From assembly GCF_007829835.1 (NCBI RefSeq), contig NZ_VIWP01000002.1:62001-126000 (forward strand): a DNA stretch of 64,000 bases. Reading direction: 5' to 3'. The position numbers and the translations under genes are program-made. Below the pieces are notes generated by a model, which worked only from the letters and a program-made list of their open reading frames with translations, was not told the origin of the DNA and did not search any database. Shown piece after piece: positions 7,940 to 15,779 of the stretch (its first letter is position 1; every line of letters starts with the position of its first letter). The stretch is from Neorhizobium alkalisoli (GTDB lineage: Bacteria > Pseudomonadota > Alphaproteobacteria > Rhizobiales > Rhizobiaceae).

Positions 7940-8249
7940 TTCTTCCACTAGAAATGGTCAAATACCGCTAAACAAACAACATCACATTTTTGAAGATACA
8001 GCGCGCGTCATGTGCGAGCCGCGATCTTTATCAGTCGTTCGAAGAAACACCTTTCAATAGCTGCTGACGTTGTTTGCGGCCTTTCCCCTTCCCGTCACCC
8101 AATCGCATCCCGACAGAATCACTTGGACTCATGTTTGGTGAGTTGCGTGAATCTGACAACGCAACTTCAGACCAAAAGTGTTCCTTCGGGAACAGACAGG
8201 AATTTCAGCGGCGTGTATGAAAAATCATTGCCAATGAGAATTGCCGCGA
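7940..8249 (+). other. Gene-free stretch after tRNA-Asn
   Basis: About 310 bp, more AT-rich than the surroundings, with no supported gene. The 3' flank of a tRNA gene is a common integration site, but no integrase or duplicated tRNA end is visible. A loose EcfG-like match (GGAAC at 8190) is too weak to call. Confidence 0.4.
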
Positions 8250-8612
8250 ATGCTTTTCAATCTCCAATTCGTCCATGACCTCTTCGCCCTGATCATCCTG
8301 TTATGCGGCGCGCACTGGCTGGGCGATTACGCGTTCCAGTCGGGTTATCTTGCCGGTGCCAAGACCAGCGGGCCTTTGCGGATCTATCATCTGATCGCCC
8401 ACGCCGGCATTCATGGGATGCTGATTTTTCTCGTGACCCAGAGCGTTGTCCTCGGATTTGCGGAATGGGTCCTTCATGCGATCATCGACGACTGCAAGGT
8501 CAGGGGCTGGACAACCTATGCGCAGGATCAGGCTTTGCATTTCGTCTGCAAATTCATCTGGCTGATCGCCGCCTTTCTGGTCGTCGGACCGCCATCTTTT
8601 CTGCAATGGTAA
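8250..8612 (+). CDS. DUF3307 membrane protein
   Basis: A 120-residue, very hydrophobic protein matching the DUF3307 pattern: FALIILLCGAHWLGDYAFQS at the start, HLIAHAGIHGMLIF (about 45-58), AEWVLHAIIDDCKVRG, and DQALHFVCKFIWL. The repeated His/Asp residues inside membrane helices (HWLGDY, HAGIHG, HAIIDD) are the family hallmark. The function is unknown. The start at ATG 8250 is preferred to a TTG nine bases earlier. Its stop overlaps the start of the Crp/Fnr gene (ATGGTAA), so the two are co-transcribed and probably translationally coupled. Confidence 0.75.
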   Translation: MLFNLQFVHDLFALIILLCGAHWLGDYAFQSGYLAGAKTSGPLRIYHLIAHAGIHGMLIFLVTQSVVLGFAEWVLHAIIDDCKVRGWTTYAQDQALHFVCKFIWLIAAFLVVGPPSFLQW

Positions 8613-9316
8613 AGCCCGGCCGAACCCGCCCTCCTGAGGACCTGCTTCGCGGCACGGAGTTGTTCGGGTCGCTTCCCGACGATGTGCGCGCAGAGTGTGC
8701 GCGCATGTTCCGCCAGATAAAATTTCCGGCAGGACACACAATTTTTCAGGCGGATGATGCCGGAAATCATGCCTATCTGATAGAAGAAGGCCTCATCCGG
8801 GTATCCCTGTCAAACGCGGCCGGCAGGGAGCTGAACGTCCATATCGCCAGGGCCGGCGATCTGGTTGGAGAGATCGCGATCCTCGACGGCGGCCCGCGGA
8901 CGGCCGATGCGGTCGCCCTGACCGATGTCCTCGCCTTCTCGATGCAGGTCACCGACTTCGAAAACCTTCTCAACAGACATCCCAGCCTCTCGAAGGCGGT
9001 CATTGCCCTGCTCTGCCACCGCATCAGGAACACGATCGACAAGCTGGAAAACGTCGCCCTGCATCGTATCGAGGTGCGTCTCGGGCGTTTCCTGCTGAAC
9101 GCGATCAATGCCGAGGATTTTGCCAAGGCGGGGCCATACGAACTGAAACTCGGATATTCCCAGAGCGAATTGGCTCGCCTGCTCGGGACGACCCGATCCA
9201 AGCTGAATGTGACGCTGCGCGCGCTCGAAGCCGGCGGCGTCATCAAATGGTCGGCCAAGGCGATTGTCTGCGACCGGGATGCGCTTCTGGAGATGCTGAA
9301 GGAGAATGGCGTCTAG
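8606..9316 (+). CDS. Crp/Fnr-family transcriptional regulator
   Basis: A 236-residue regulator. Residues about 15-130 form a cyclic-nucleotide-binding-like beta roll (GHTIFQADDAGNHAYLIEEG, GDLVGEIAILDGGPRTADAV). Residues about 160-230 hold a Crp-type winged helix (YSQSELARLLGTTRSKLNVTLRALEAGGVIKW). The N-terminal cysteine is isolated, so an FNR-type Fe-S cluster is unlikely. The phosphate-cassette Arg-Thr (PRTADAV) is close to the cAMP-binding consensus RTA, so a cyclic nucleotide ligand is possible but unproven. The ATG at 8606 overlaps the stop codon of the DUF3307 gene, making a two-gene operon. The regulated genes are unknown. Confidence 0.88.
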   Translation: MVKPGRTRPPEDLLRGTELFGSLPDDVRAECARMFRQIKFPAGHTIFQADDAGNHAYLIEEGLIRVSLSNAAGRELNVHIARAGDLVGEIAILDGGPRTADAVALTDVLAFSMQVTDFENLLNRHPSLSKAVIALLCHRIRNTIDKLENVALHRIEVRLGRFLLNAINAEDFAKAGPYELKLGYSQSELARLLGTTRSKLNVTLRALEAGGVIKWSAKAIVCDRDALLEMLKENGV

Positions 9317-9363
9317 GCCCGCCGCCTTCCGCCATGACCCGTCGCCGATCCACCCCGCTTAAC

Positions 9364-9403
9364 CGTTACTTTAGAATTTCCTTATTTGTACGGAGCAATC
9401 CGC
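9364..9403 (+). repeat. 40-bp repeated promoter-region element, copy 1
   Basis: Forty bases identical at 36 positions to 10462-10501, beginning CGTTACTTTAGAATT and ending CAATCCGC. This copy lies about 195 bp before the methyltransferase gene at 9599. Confidence 0.7.
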
Positions 9404-9598
9404 GCGAAAGATCTCGCGGGACATAAGATACGTTCGCCAAGTCGAAAATCATGTCGGTATGGGCTTTGTCGCCTCGCATCGTGATTTCGAAACAACGTAT
9501 TCCCCTTAAAAGAGCAGCACAATTCAAGCGTCAGCTTTGCCGCTTGCATTTATGATCGCCGTTGTCAGACTCCACAGCAGAATCAACTGGAGTTTCCG

Positions 9599-10312
9599 AT
9601 GAGCGAGAGTGTGTTGAAATATTCACAGATGCAGAGGGCGTTCTATGAACATGCCGCATCCGTGGGAAAATATGATATCGACCATAAGCGAGATATTGTG
9701 GTTGGCAGTTACCACGAACACAATCGCTGGAGTGACTACGACAAATATCTGTTCGGATTCATCGATGAATCCTACAAAGACAAGCTGGCACTTGATTTCG
9801 GCTGCGGCCCCGGCCGCAACATCATTAAATATAACCATCTTTTCAAAAGAATCGACGGCTGCGACATTGCGCAGACCAATCTGAACAATGCGGAAGGCAA
9901 TATCAGGTTCGAAGGAATGGAAGTTCCCAACCTGTATCTTACCCAGGGCGCGGATGTAGGCAACGTCCCGGACAACACTTACGACGTGATCTTCTCGTCA
10001 ATCACCATGCAGCATATCTGCGTCCACGAGATCCGCTACGCAATTCTTACGGACATGTATCGGGCTCTCAAGAAACTGGGACGCATCTCGATCCAGATGG
10101 GCTTCGGTGTTTCGCCAGGAAAACTGTCGTATTTCGATAATTTTTACGATGCGGCAAGCACCAATAGCGCCGCAGATACAATGATCGAGAATGTCGACTA
10201 CATTCAGGGCGATCTGGAGCGGATCGGTTTCCTGAATTTCAAATATCACATTCGTCCGACCGGTCCCGGCGACAGTCATCCGCACTGGATCTTCTTCACG
10301 GCACATAAATAA
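9599..10312 (+). CDS. Class I SAM-dependent methyltransferase
   Basis: A 237-residue protein with a Rossmann-type SAM fold: motif I LALDFGCGPGRNIIKYNHLF (about residues 64-83), the acidic end of strand 2 in IDGCDIAQTNL, and post-motif NTYDVIFSSITMQHI (about 127-141). The substrate cannot be read from sequence. The gene is AT-richer than its neighbours and unlike the local codon use, which suggests acquisition by transfer. GGAG about seven bases upstream supports the ATG at 9599. A 40-bp element shared with the DUF982 gene at 10546 lies upstream. It is monocistronic by position. Confidence 0.85.
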   Translation: MSESVLKYSQMQRAFYEHAASVGKYDIDHKRDIVVGSYHEHNRWSDYDKYLFGFIDESYKDKLALDFGCGPGRNIIKYNHLFKRIDGCDIAQTNLNNAEGNIRFEGMEVPNLYLTQGADVGNVPDNTYDVIFSSITMQHICVHEIRYAILTDMYRALKKLGRISIQMGFGVSPGKLSYFDNFYDAASTNSAADTMIENVDYIQGDLERIGFLNFKYHIRPTGPGDSHPHWIFFTAHK

Positions 10313-10461
10313 GTTTTTTCCGACGGGAATAGCTGCTGTGTCGCCTCGAAGGCTGCGATCGATATCTGCATCGCGAAACCGCTTGCACCTTCAGACCTGC
10401 TGCTCCGTTTGAAGATCGAGCTGCGCCAGTAACAATGGCGCGGCCACCGCCTTTCCGCGAT

Positions 10462-10501
10462 CGTTACTTTAGAATTCCCTTGTTTGCACGGAACAATCCG
10501 C
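10462..10501 (+). repeat. 40-bp repeated promoter-region element, copy 2
   Basis: Second copy of the element at 9364-9403 (four differences in 40). It overlaps the GGAAC of the EcfG-like promoter of the DUF982 gene and ends 45 bases before its start codon. Confidence 0.7.
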
Positions 10502-10514
10502 TAAGCTCTGCATT
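10490..10514 (+). promoter_or_regulatory. EcfG-like stress promoter for the second DUF982 gene
   Basis: GGAAC at 10490-10494, 16 bases, then CATT at 10511-10514, one mismatch from GGAAC-N16/17-CGTT. The distance to the ATG at 10546 fits a short leader. Confidence 0.4.
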
Positions 10515-10545
10515 GGAAGAGGTTGGCATTAAGGGAGGAAAACCG

Positions 10546-10785
10546 ATGCAGACAAGCTGGGAGAAACCGGTGCGCGTTGCTTTTGGTCATCTGGGTACGG
10601 AAGTCATCAACAGCCCTTCGGAGGCTCTCATGCTTTTGATGGACCACTGGCCGGATCTGCGAGGCCCGAGCTTCGTGCGGGCAAGAAGTGCCTGCCGTGC
10701 AGCGCTGGATGGCCGTCGGTCGCCGGAAGATGCACGCCGCCATTTCGAGGAAGCCGTCAGCGAAGCTCAGCTGCACGTCAACTGA
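10546..10785 (+). CDS. DUF982 domain protein
   Basis: A 79-residue DUF982 protein: beta start KPVRVAFGHLGTEVINSPSE, conserved EALMLLMDHWPD, and a helical half RARSACRAALDGRRSPEDAR ending FEEAVSEAQ. The role of the family is unknown. The ATG at 10546 follows a strong GGGAGG site; the open frame extends upstream to 10435 but that part covers the promoter. It shares its family with 6206-6460 and, like that copy, has an EcfG-like promoter. It also carries the 40-bp element seen upstream of the methyltransferase gene. Confidence 0.85.
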   Translation: MQTSWEKPVRVAFGHLGTEVINSPSEALMLLMDHWPDLRGPSFVRARSACRAALDGRRSPEDARRHFEEAVSEAQLHVN

Positions 10786-10906
10786 TCAACGGCGCTGAAA
10801 CAGCCCATCGAGACAGAAGAGCAAATGAGACCGGCTAGCTCCGTCGAGGCGGCCAGCGATCGTTTTGACGCCAATGCTCCGGCAAAAACCTGAACTGAGA
10901 GAATGC

Positions 10907-10928
10907 AATGGCCGGTTTTCCGGCCATT
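10907..10928 (+). terminator. Hairpin between DUF982 and ChrR-like genes
   Basis: A perfect 9-bp stem AATGGCCGG-TTTT-CCGGCCATT followed by TGTCGTTT. It could end transcripts from the DUF982 gene (plus) or the convergent ChrR-like gene; neither side has a long T-run. Confidence 0.4.
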
Positions 10929-11001
10929 TGTCGTTTCGACAAAAGACGGCTGCGGATGGGCTACTCAGCGCGGCTCCAGGTCGTGGATTGGGAAAGCCAG
11001 C

Positions 11002-11637
11002 CTATACGCCGATAATATCGCCAAAAAGCCGGATCATCGGCCCGGAGAGCGCGATCGGCGCAAACAGGACCGAGAAACAGACGCAGGGCTTGTCGCCTGC
11101 AATCGGGCGATGGTCGAGCGTCTCATCGGCGACGGACACATCCCCTTCACCGAAAATGCCGCGGTGATCGTGAAACTCACCTTCCAGCACAAGCGTCAGC
11201 TCCAGCCCATGATGACCGTGATTGGGAAGCGCGCGGCCGGGCCTTGCCCATAAAAGAGAAGCCTCGACCTCGGAGGAGCGCTCGATCACGTGCTCGCGCA
11301 GTCCCGGCAGCTTGGTTCTCCAGGGAATGCCGGACAGGTCCTTGCCGGCATAGGCTCTCAGCAGTGCCGGCCACATGCCTCGATCGACAGGACCGCCATC
11401 CAGACGCGGCGGCGTGGATTTGAGGATATCGAAAAGCGTGCGATCGCGGAATTTCAGCGGCTGCGGCTCGACCGCCTCAAGCGAGTCGCCGGCAAGCCTT
11501 TGCAGGGTGTGAGCAAACCGTCCGGCCGGCGCCTGCATCTCAAGATGCGACCCAACCAAGACATGCGCCGGCGGCGGGAGGGAGCCCGCTACATATTGCG
11601 CAACCAGAAAATCAACTCGTTCGAGATTTAGAAGCAT
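11002..11637 (-). CDS. ChrR-like cupin anti-sigma factor homologue
   Basis: A 211-residue protein resembling ChrR/cupin anti-ECF-sigma factors. The N-terminal third (about 8-45) has the family-like segment LVAQYVAGSLPPPAHVLVGS followed by HLEM, but the usual zinc-binding CxxC that follows the histidine is missing (it reads QAPAGR). The C-terminal half is a cupin (LPNHGHHGLELTLVLEGEF, about 138-156) whose His and Glu residues fit a metal site; ChrR uses this domain to sense singlet oxygen or peroxides. No ECF sigma gene is adjacent, which is unusual for a ChrR. It may be a stand-alone cupin sensor that has lost sigma binding. The start at 11637 lacks a clear ribosome binding site. Confidence 0.7.
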   Translation of the reverse strand: MLLNLERVDFLVAQYVAGSLPPPAHVLVGSHLEMQAPAGRFAHTLQRLAGDSLEAVEPQPLKFRDRTLFDILKSTPPRLDGGPVDRGMWPALLRAYAGKDLSGIPWRTKLPGLREHVIERSSEVEASLLWARPGRALPNHGHHGLELTLVLEGEFHDHRGIFGEGDVSVADETLDHRPIAGDKPCVCFSVLFAPIALSGPMIRLFGDIIGV

Positions 11638-11964
11638 GGTCCAGCATCGGTATCATCAGAATAGTTAAAATATAAAAAGCTAAAATTCGTCAATATCACG
11701 TCCAACATTGCTTCACCGCCCCCCCTCGGCAAACCACGAGACCAAGCCTGAGACTGCAGGCCCACTCTACCAAAAAATCATACAATTCTCTTTCAAGTTT
11801 GTCGACATCACTGCAGTGCAACCTGCCGCAGATGTGATCGGAGGGCAGATTCGCTCGAATTTTCGCTGCGGAAAATCTGCCGAAGCAACGGATTTTCTTG
11901 CTCTCCTTGCCTTGCCCGCCCAAAAGAGCCTTATTACATGTTCGCAGAACAAAAAGGCTTACCC
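11638..11964 (+). other. Divergent intergenic region between ChrR-like gene and cysK
   Basis: About 330 bp with an AT-rich part near 11660-11700. It must hold the promoters of both divergent genes, but I cannot pick out convincing elements. AAGG at 11953-11956 precedes the cysK start. Confidence 0.4.
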
Positions 11965-13002
11965 ATGACCTTCAATCCTTCCGTCGTCGACGTGATCGGC
12001 AATACCCCTCTCATCCGTCTCAAGCGGGCATCCGAGGCGACAGGCTGCGAAATCCTGGGCAAGGCCGAATTCATGAATCCGGGCCAGTCGGTCAAGGATC
12101 GTGCGGCGCTGTTCATCATCCGCGATGCGGAGAAAAAGGGCCTGCTGAAGCCGGGCGGCGTAATCGTCGAAGGCACGGCCGGCAATACCGGCATCGGGCT
12201 GACCATGGTCGCCAAGGCGCTCGGTTACCGGACCGTGATTGTCATCCCGGAAACCCAGAGCCAGGAAAAGAAGGATGCGCTGAAACTGCTCGGCGCAGAA
12301 CTGGTCGAGGTGCCGGCTGTTCCCTACAAGAACCCGAACAATTACGTCAAAGTGTCCGGCCGCATTGCCGAGGAACTGGCCAAGAGCGAGCCGAACGGCG
12401 CGATCTGGGCAAACCAGTTCGACAATGTCGCCAACCGCGAGGCACATATCGCAACGACCGCACCGGAAATCTGGGAACAGACCGGCGGCAAGGTCGATGG
12501 TTTCATCTGCGCGGTCGGTTCGGGCGGGACGCTGGTCGGCACGGCCATGGGGCTGAAGGCGAAGAATGCCGGCATCAAGATCGGCATCGCCGATCCGGAA
12601 GGTGCGGCACTCTATGAATATTACGCGCATGGCGAATTCAAGTCGGAAGGCAATTCGATCACCGAGGGTATCGGCCAGGGCCGCATCACCGCCAATCTCG
12701 AAGGTTTTACGCCGGATTACGCCTATCGCATCTCCGATGCCGAAGCCCTGCCGATCGTCTTCGATCTGGTCGAGGAAGAAGGCCTTTGCCTTGGCGGCTC
12801 GTCCGGCATCAACATTGCCGGCGCGATCCACCTCGCCAAGGATCTCGGCCCCGGTCATACGATCGTGACGGTGCTTTGCGATTATGGCAACCGCTACCAG
12901 TCAAAACTTTTCAACCCGGAATTCCTGAAATCCAAGGGTCTGCCGGTGCCGGCATGGCTGACGACCAAGCGGGATATCGCCATTCCCTTCCAGTCCGCCT
13001 GA
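11965..13002 (+). CDS. cysK: Cysteine synthase A (O-acetylserine sulfhydrylase)
   Basis: A 345-residue PLP enzyme making cysteine from O-acetylserine and sulfide in the cytoplasm. The N-terminus VIGNTPLIRLKRASE, the PLP lysine in NPGQSVKDRAA (about residue 43), the substrate loop EGTAGNTGIGL (about 70-80) and the phosphate loop VGSGGTLVGTAMG (about 179-191) are all present. It is longer than E. coli CysK, with a C-terminal extension (KSKGLPVPAWLTTKR), and the motif variants resemble the fungal mitochondrial-type cysteine synthase subfamily. The ATG at 11965 with AAGG upstream is preferred to an ATG nine codons earlier. It leads a five-gene run with alaX and sseA. Confidence 0.92.
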   Translation: MTFNPSVVDVIGNTPLIRLKRASEATGCEILGKAEFMNPGQSVKDRAALFIIRDAEKKGLLKPGGVIVEGTAGNTGIGLTMVAKALGYRTVIVIPETQSQEKKDALKLLGAELVEVPAVPYKNPNNYVKVSGRIAEELAKSEPNGAIWANQFDNVANREAHIATTAPEIWEQTGGKVDGFICAVGSGGTLVGTAMGLKAKNAGIKIGIADPEGAALYEYYAHGEFKSEGNSITEGIGQGRITANLEGFTPDYAYRISDAEALPIVFDLVEEEGLCLGGSSGINIAGAIHLAKDLGPGHTIVTVLCDYGNRYQSKLFNPEFLKSKGLPVPAWLTTKRDIAIPFQSA

Positions 13003-13021
13003 CGGCTGGGGAGCATTCTTG

Positions 13022-13762
13022 ATGAGCGTCGAAATCCTTTACCGCGACGATTTTTATCTCTCGACCGCGGAAGCGCTGGTGACTGCGATCCACGAGGATG
13101 GCGGCATCGAACTCGATCGCACGTGCTTTTATGCGACCTCCGGCGGCCAGCCGGGTGACACCGGCTTTCTGGAACGGGCCGACGGTACGAAGATCATGCT
13201 TGGCCAGACCAAACACGGCGCGACCAAGGATATCGTCATCCATGTACCGCTCGAAGGCGAACCCCAGCCCCTCGTTGGCGAGGCGCTCGTGCTGCATGTC
13301 GACTGGCCGCGGCGTTACAAGCTGATGCGCATGCACACTGCCTGCCACCTTCTCTCGGTCGTCTGCCCCTTTCCGATCACGGGTGCGGCCGTCGGCGAAG
13401 ACGAATCGCGTGTCGATTTCGACATGACAGAAGCCTCGGCCGACAAGGACGAGGTGACGGCAAAACTGATGGAGCTGGTGCGCCAGAACCATCCCGTCAC
13501 ACTGCAATGGATCACCGACGAGGAACTGGCCGCCAATCCGGGCATCGTCAAGTCGAAGAACGTCCGGCCGCCGGTCGGGCTCGGCCGCGTCAGCCTTGTC
13601 TGCATCGGCGAAAATTCCAGCATAGACAGCCAGCCCTGCGGCGGAACGCATGTGTCCGAAACCCAGGAAGTGGGCGCCATTCACATCGCCAAGATTGAAA
13701 AGAAGGGCAAGGAGAACCGTCGTTTCCGGATCCGCTTCGGCGAAGCCGCAATCGACGCCTGA
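13022..13762 (+). CDS. alaX: Alanyl-tRNA editing protein (AlaX family)
   Basis: A 246-residue free-standing homologue of the AlaRS editing domain. It should hydrolyse Ser- or Gly-tRNA-Ala that escaped AlaRS proofreading. The metal site is intact: HTACH (HxxxH, about residues 102-106) and CGGTH (CxxxH, about 205-209). The N-terminal beta barrel begins with FYATSGGQPGDTGFL, the equivalent of the AlaRS C-Ala-proximal region, so it is an AlaX-M/L type. The ATG at 13022 follows GGGAG. It sits 19 bases after cysK and 27 bases before sseA. The link to cysteine genes may reflect serine abundance, since serine is both the cysteine precursor and the mischarged amino acid. Confidence 0.9.
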   Translation: MSVEILYRDDFYLSTAEALVTAIHEDGGIELDRTCFYATSGGQPGDTGFLERADGTKIMLGQTKHGATKDIVIHVPLEGEPQPLVGEALVLHVDWPRRYKLMRMHTACHLLSVVCPFPITGAAVGEDESRVDFDMTEASADKDEVTAKLMELVRQNHPVTLQWITDEELAANPGIVKSKNVRPPVGLGRVSLVCIGENSSIDSQPCGGTHVSETQEVGAIHIAKIEKKGKENRRFRIRFGEAAIDA

Positions 13763-13789
13763 CATCCTTGCTCCCGAAGGAGACAGACC

Positions 13790-14656
13790 ATGAGCGAAAC
13801 CAGCCGTTTCGTCGTTTCTTCCGAGTGGCTTCACGGCGAACTCGGCAAGCCGGACCTGAAGATCGTCGATGCCGCCTTCTATCTTCCGGCGCATAACCGC
13901 GATGCCGATGCCGAATATGCGAGCGGCCATATTCCGGGCGCCGTCCGCTTCGACCATGACAAGGTGGCCGACAAGTCGACCGGCCTGCCGCATATGGTAC
14001 CGACGCCCGAGGTTTTCTCGGAAGCCGTCGGCAGGCTCGGCATCAGCGAAAATGACCGGATCGTCATCTATGACGGCCCCGGCATCTTTTCCTCTGCACG
14101 CGGCTGGTGGCTGTTCCGCATCATGGGCGCCAAGAACGTCTTCATCCTGGACGGCGGGCTTGACGGCTGGAAGGCCGAGGGACGCCCGCTCGAGACCGGC
14201 GTCACCGCCCCTACCCTTGCCGTGTTCAAGGCCGACCTTCTGCTCGACAAGGTGATCGATTTCCAGACCATGCTGTCGATCGTCAGCGACAGCACGCGCC
14301 AGATTGCCGATGCGCGGCCGGCTGGCCGTTTCACCGGTGCGGAACCCGAACCGCGGGCCGGCATGCGTTCCGGCCATATGCCGGGCGCCGTCAGCCTTCC
14401 CTCCGGCACGTTCTCGGTGAATGGCAAGCTTCGCTCGCTTCCCGAACTGCGCAAAGTGATCGAGGACGCGGGCATCGATTTCGGCCGTCCGATCGTCACC
14501 AGTTGCGGCTCGGGCATTACCGCCGCGATCATCACGCTTGCGCTGGAATCGCTCGGCCACGAGGACAATGCGCTCTATGACGGATCGTGGACCGAATGGG
14601 GTGCAAGGCAGGATACGCCTGTCGTCACCGGTCCGGCAACGCCGAACGCGGCCTGA
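13790..14656 (+). CDS. sseA: 3-mercaptopyruvate sulfurtransferase
   Basis: A 288-residue protein of two rhodanese domains (about 8-125 and 155-275). The second domain holds the catalytic loop CGSGITA (cysteine about residue 240), the signature of mercaptopyruvate sulfurtransferase rather than thiosulfate sulfurtransferase (CRxG). The typical ILDGGLDGW and ALYDGSWTEWG motifs are present. It transfers sulfur from 3-mercaptopyruvate, a cysteine catabolite, to thiols or cyanide. AAGGAG lies just before the ATG at 13790. It follows alaX by 27 bases and precedes a GNAT gene by four, so it belongs to the cysK operon. Confidence 0.92.
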   Translation: MSETSRFVVSSEWLHGELGKPDLKIVDAAFYLPAHNRDADAEYASGHIPGAVRFDHDKVADKSTGLPHMVPTPEVFSEAVGRLGISENDRIVIYDGPGIFSSARGWWLFRIMGAKNVFILDGGLDGWKAEGRPLETGVTAPTLAVFKADLLLDKVIDFQTMLSIVSDSTRQIADARPAGRFTGAEPEPRAGMRSGHMPGAVSLPSGTFSVNGKLRSLPELRKVIEDAGIDFGRPIVTSCGSGITAAIITLALESLGHEDNALYDGSWTEWGARQDTPVVTGPATPNAA

Positions 14657-14660
14657 CCTG

Positions 14661-15218
14661 ATGGCGAAAAAACCGACCCCGCTCACCACCCGCGTCACCA
14701 GCCTCGAAATGACGGCACCGCCGAAGGCAAGCCTGCCGGTTCCGGTCAACCTGCAGACGGCGATCATGCGGACCTCGGAAATCCCGCTGCATTTCTACCG
14801 CTATCTCTACCGGCAGGTGGGCAAGCGCTGGAACTGGTTCGAACGCCTGCGGCTGAATGACGAGGAACTGGCGGCGATCATCCATGCGCCAAAAGTCTCC
14901 GTCTCGGTGCTTTACGTGGATGGCGCCCCGGCCGGCTTTTACGAGCTTGCCCAGAAGGAAGACGGGATCGTCGAACTATCCTATTTCGGCCTGTTCGAAC
15001 GGGCGCTCGGGCTCGGCATCGGCAAATGGTTTCTGCTGCAGGCGCTTTACACCGCCTGGCAAGACAATCCGCAGAAGGTCACCGTGACGACCAACACGCT
15101 CGACCATCCGCGCGCGCTGCAGCTTTATCAGATGATGGGCTTTTCGCCGGTTGCGGCCGGTGAGGCGGAAGTCGTGCCGATGACGGATGCGGAACTGTTC
15201 AAGGTTTTGGGCGGCTGA
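14661..15218 (+). CDS. GNAT-family N-acetyltransferase
   Basis: A 185-residue acetyltransferase. The GNAT fold is seen in SVSVLYVDGAPAGFYELAQK, strand 4 GIVELSYFGLFERALGLGIGKW (about 96-117, with the acetyl-CoA loop LGLGIGKW) and DHPRALQLYQMMGF at the C-terminal end. Many rhizobial members of this subgroup start with a segment like RTSEIPLHFYRYLYRQVGKR. The acceptor substrate is unknown. The ATG at 14661 is four bases after the sseA stop and its stop overlaps the next start (TGATG), so it is part of the same operon. Confidence 0.85.
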   Translation: MAKKPTPLTTRVTSLEMTAPPKASLPVPVNLQTAIMRTSEIPLHFYRYLYRQVGKRWNWFERLRLNDEELAAIIHAPKVSVSVLYVDGAPAGFYELAQKEDGIVELSYFGLFERALGLGIGKWFLLQALYTAWQDNPQKVTVTTNTLDHPRALQLYQMMGFSPVAAGEAEVVPMTDAELFKVLGG

Positions 15219-15691
15219 TGAATGTGCCGTCACCCAAAGCGGTCCTTGTCGCTTTGGTGATGCTCGTGCTCGTTATTGCAGCCACCCTGCTGTTCTGGCA
15301 GGTGCTGAAACTTGCCTTCTATCGACCGCAGGACGTCGTGGTCGAACGGATCGAAGCCCTCTGCTCGCGGATACCGCAACATCGCCGGCGTAGCTGGTTC
15401 GAAAAACCGCGGCAATGGACGGACGAGTGCAGCAAACTGCTTAAACAGAATGGCGGGAGAAATGTTGCCCGCGCGACATTTTTGTCCTTCACCTATCGGT
15501 CGCCCGCCGATGGCGAGCCACATGCCGGGACGCTGCAGCGGAACCTCAACGACGCAGGGCAGGCCGCCAGAACCGGCGATCGAATTGCAATCGAAGCCTC
15601 CTGGCTGCTGAGCGATGTGTTTACCGACTGGTCGAGCCCCAGCATTGCGCCGGAGAATATTTTCCGCGGCTCGCTCCCCGACCCCAATTGA
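15218..15691 (+). CDS. Membrane-anchored hypothetical protein
   Basis: A 157-residue protein with one N-terminal membrane anchor (AVLVALVMLVLVIAATLLFW, about 8-27) and a soluble domain that should face the periplasm. Two cysteines (CSRIP about residue 49 and DECSK about residue 70) could pair. No family is recognised. Its ATG shares one base with the stop of the GNAT gene, so translation is coupled and it is the last gene of the cysK-alaX-sseA-GNAT operon. Confidence 0.65.
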   Translation: MNVPSPKAVLVALVMLVLVIAATLLFWQVLKLAFYRPQDVVVERIEALCSRIPQHRRRSWFEKPRQWTDECSKLLKQNGGRNVARATFLSFTYRSPADGEPHAGTLQRNLNDAGQAARTGDRIAIEASWLLSDVFTDWSSPSIAPENIFRGSLPDPN

Positions 15692-15779
15692 GCGAGCGGC
15701 ATGTCGCCCGCCGCGCAAGTATCGGGTGGCGGCTTTGCTTTTGCGGCGGCATGACAGGGCAAAACCGAAGGAGCCCATC

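Noticed and set aside
7865..8249. Integrated element at tRNA-Asn
   Set aside because: The tRNA 3' flank is a usual attachment site, but no integrase, duplicated tRNA end or composition border is visible.
12911..14767. Long minus-strand frame across alaX and sseA
   Set aside because: It is antisense to two well-identified enzymes, with no ribosome binding site or family match.
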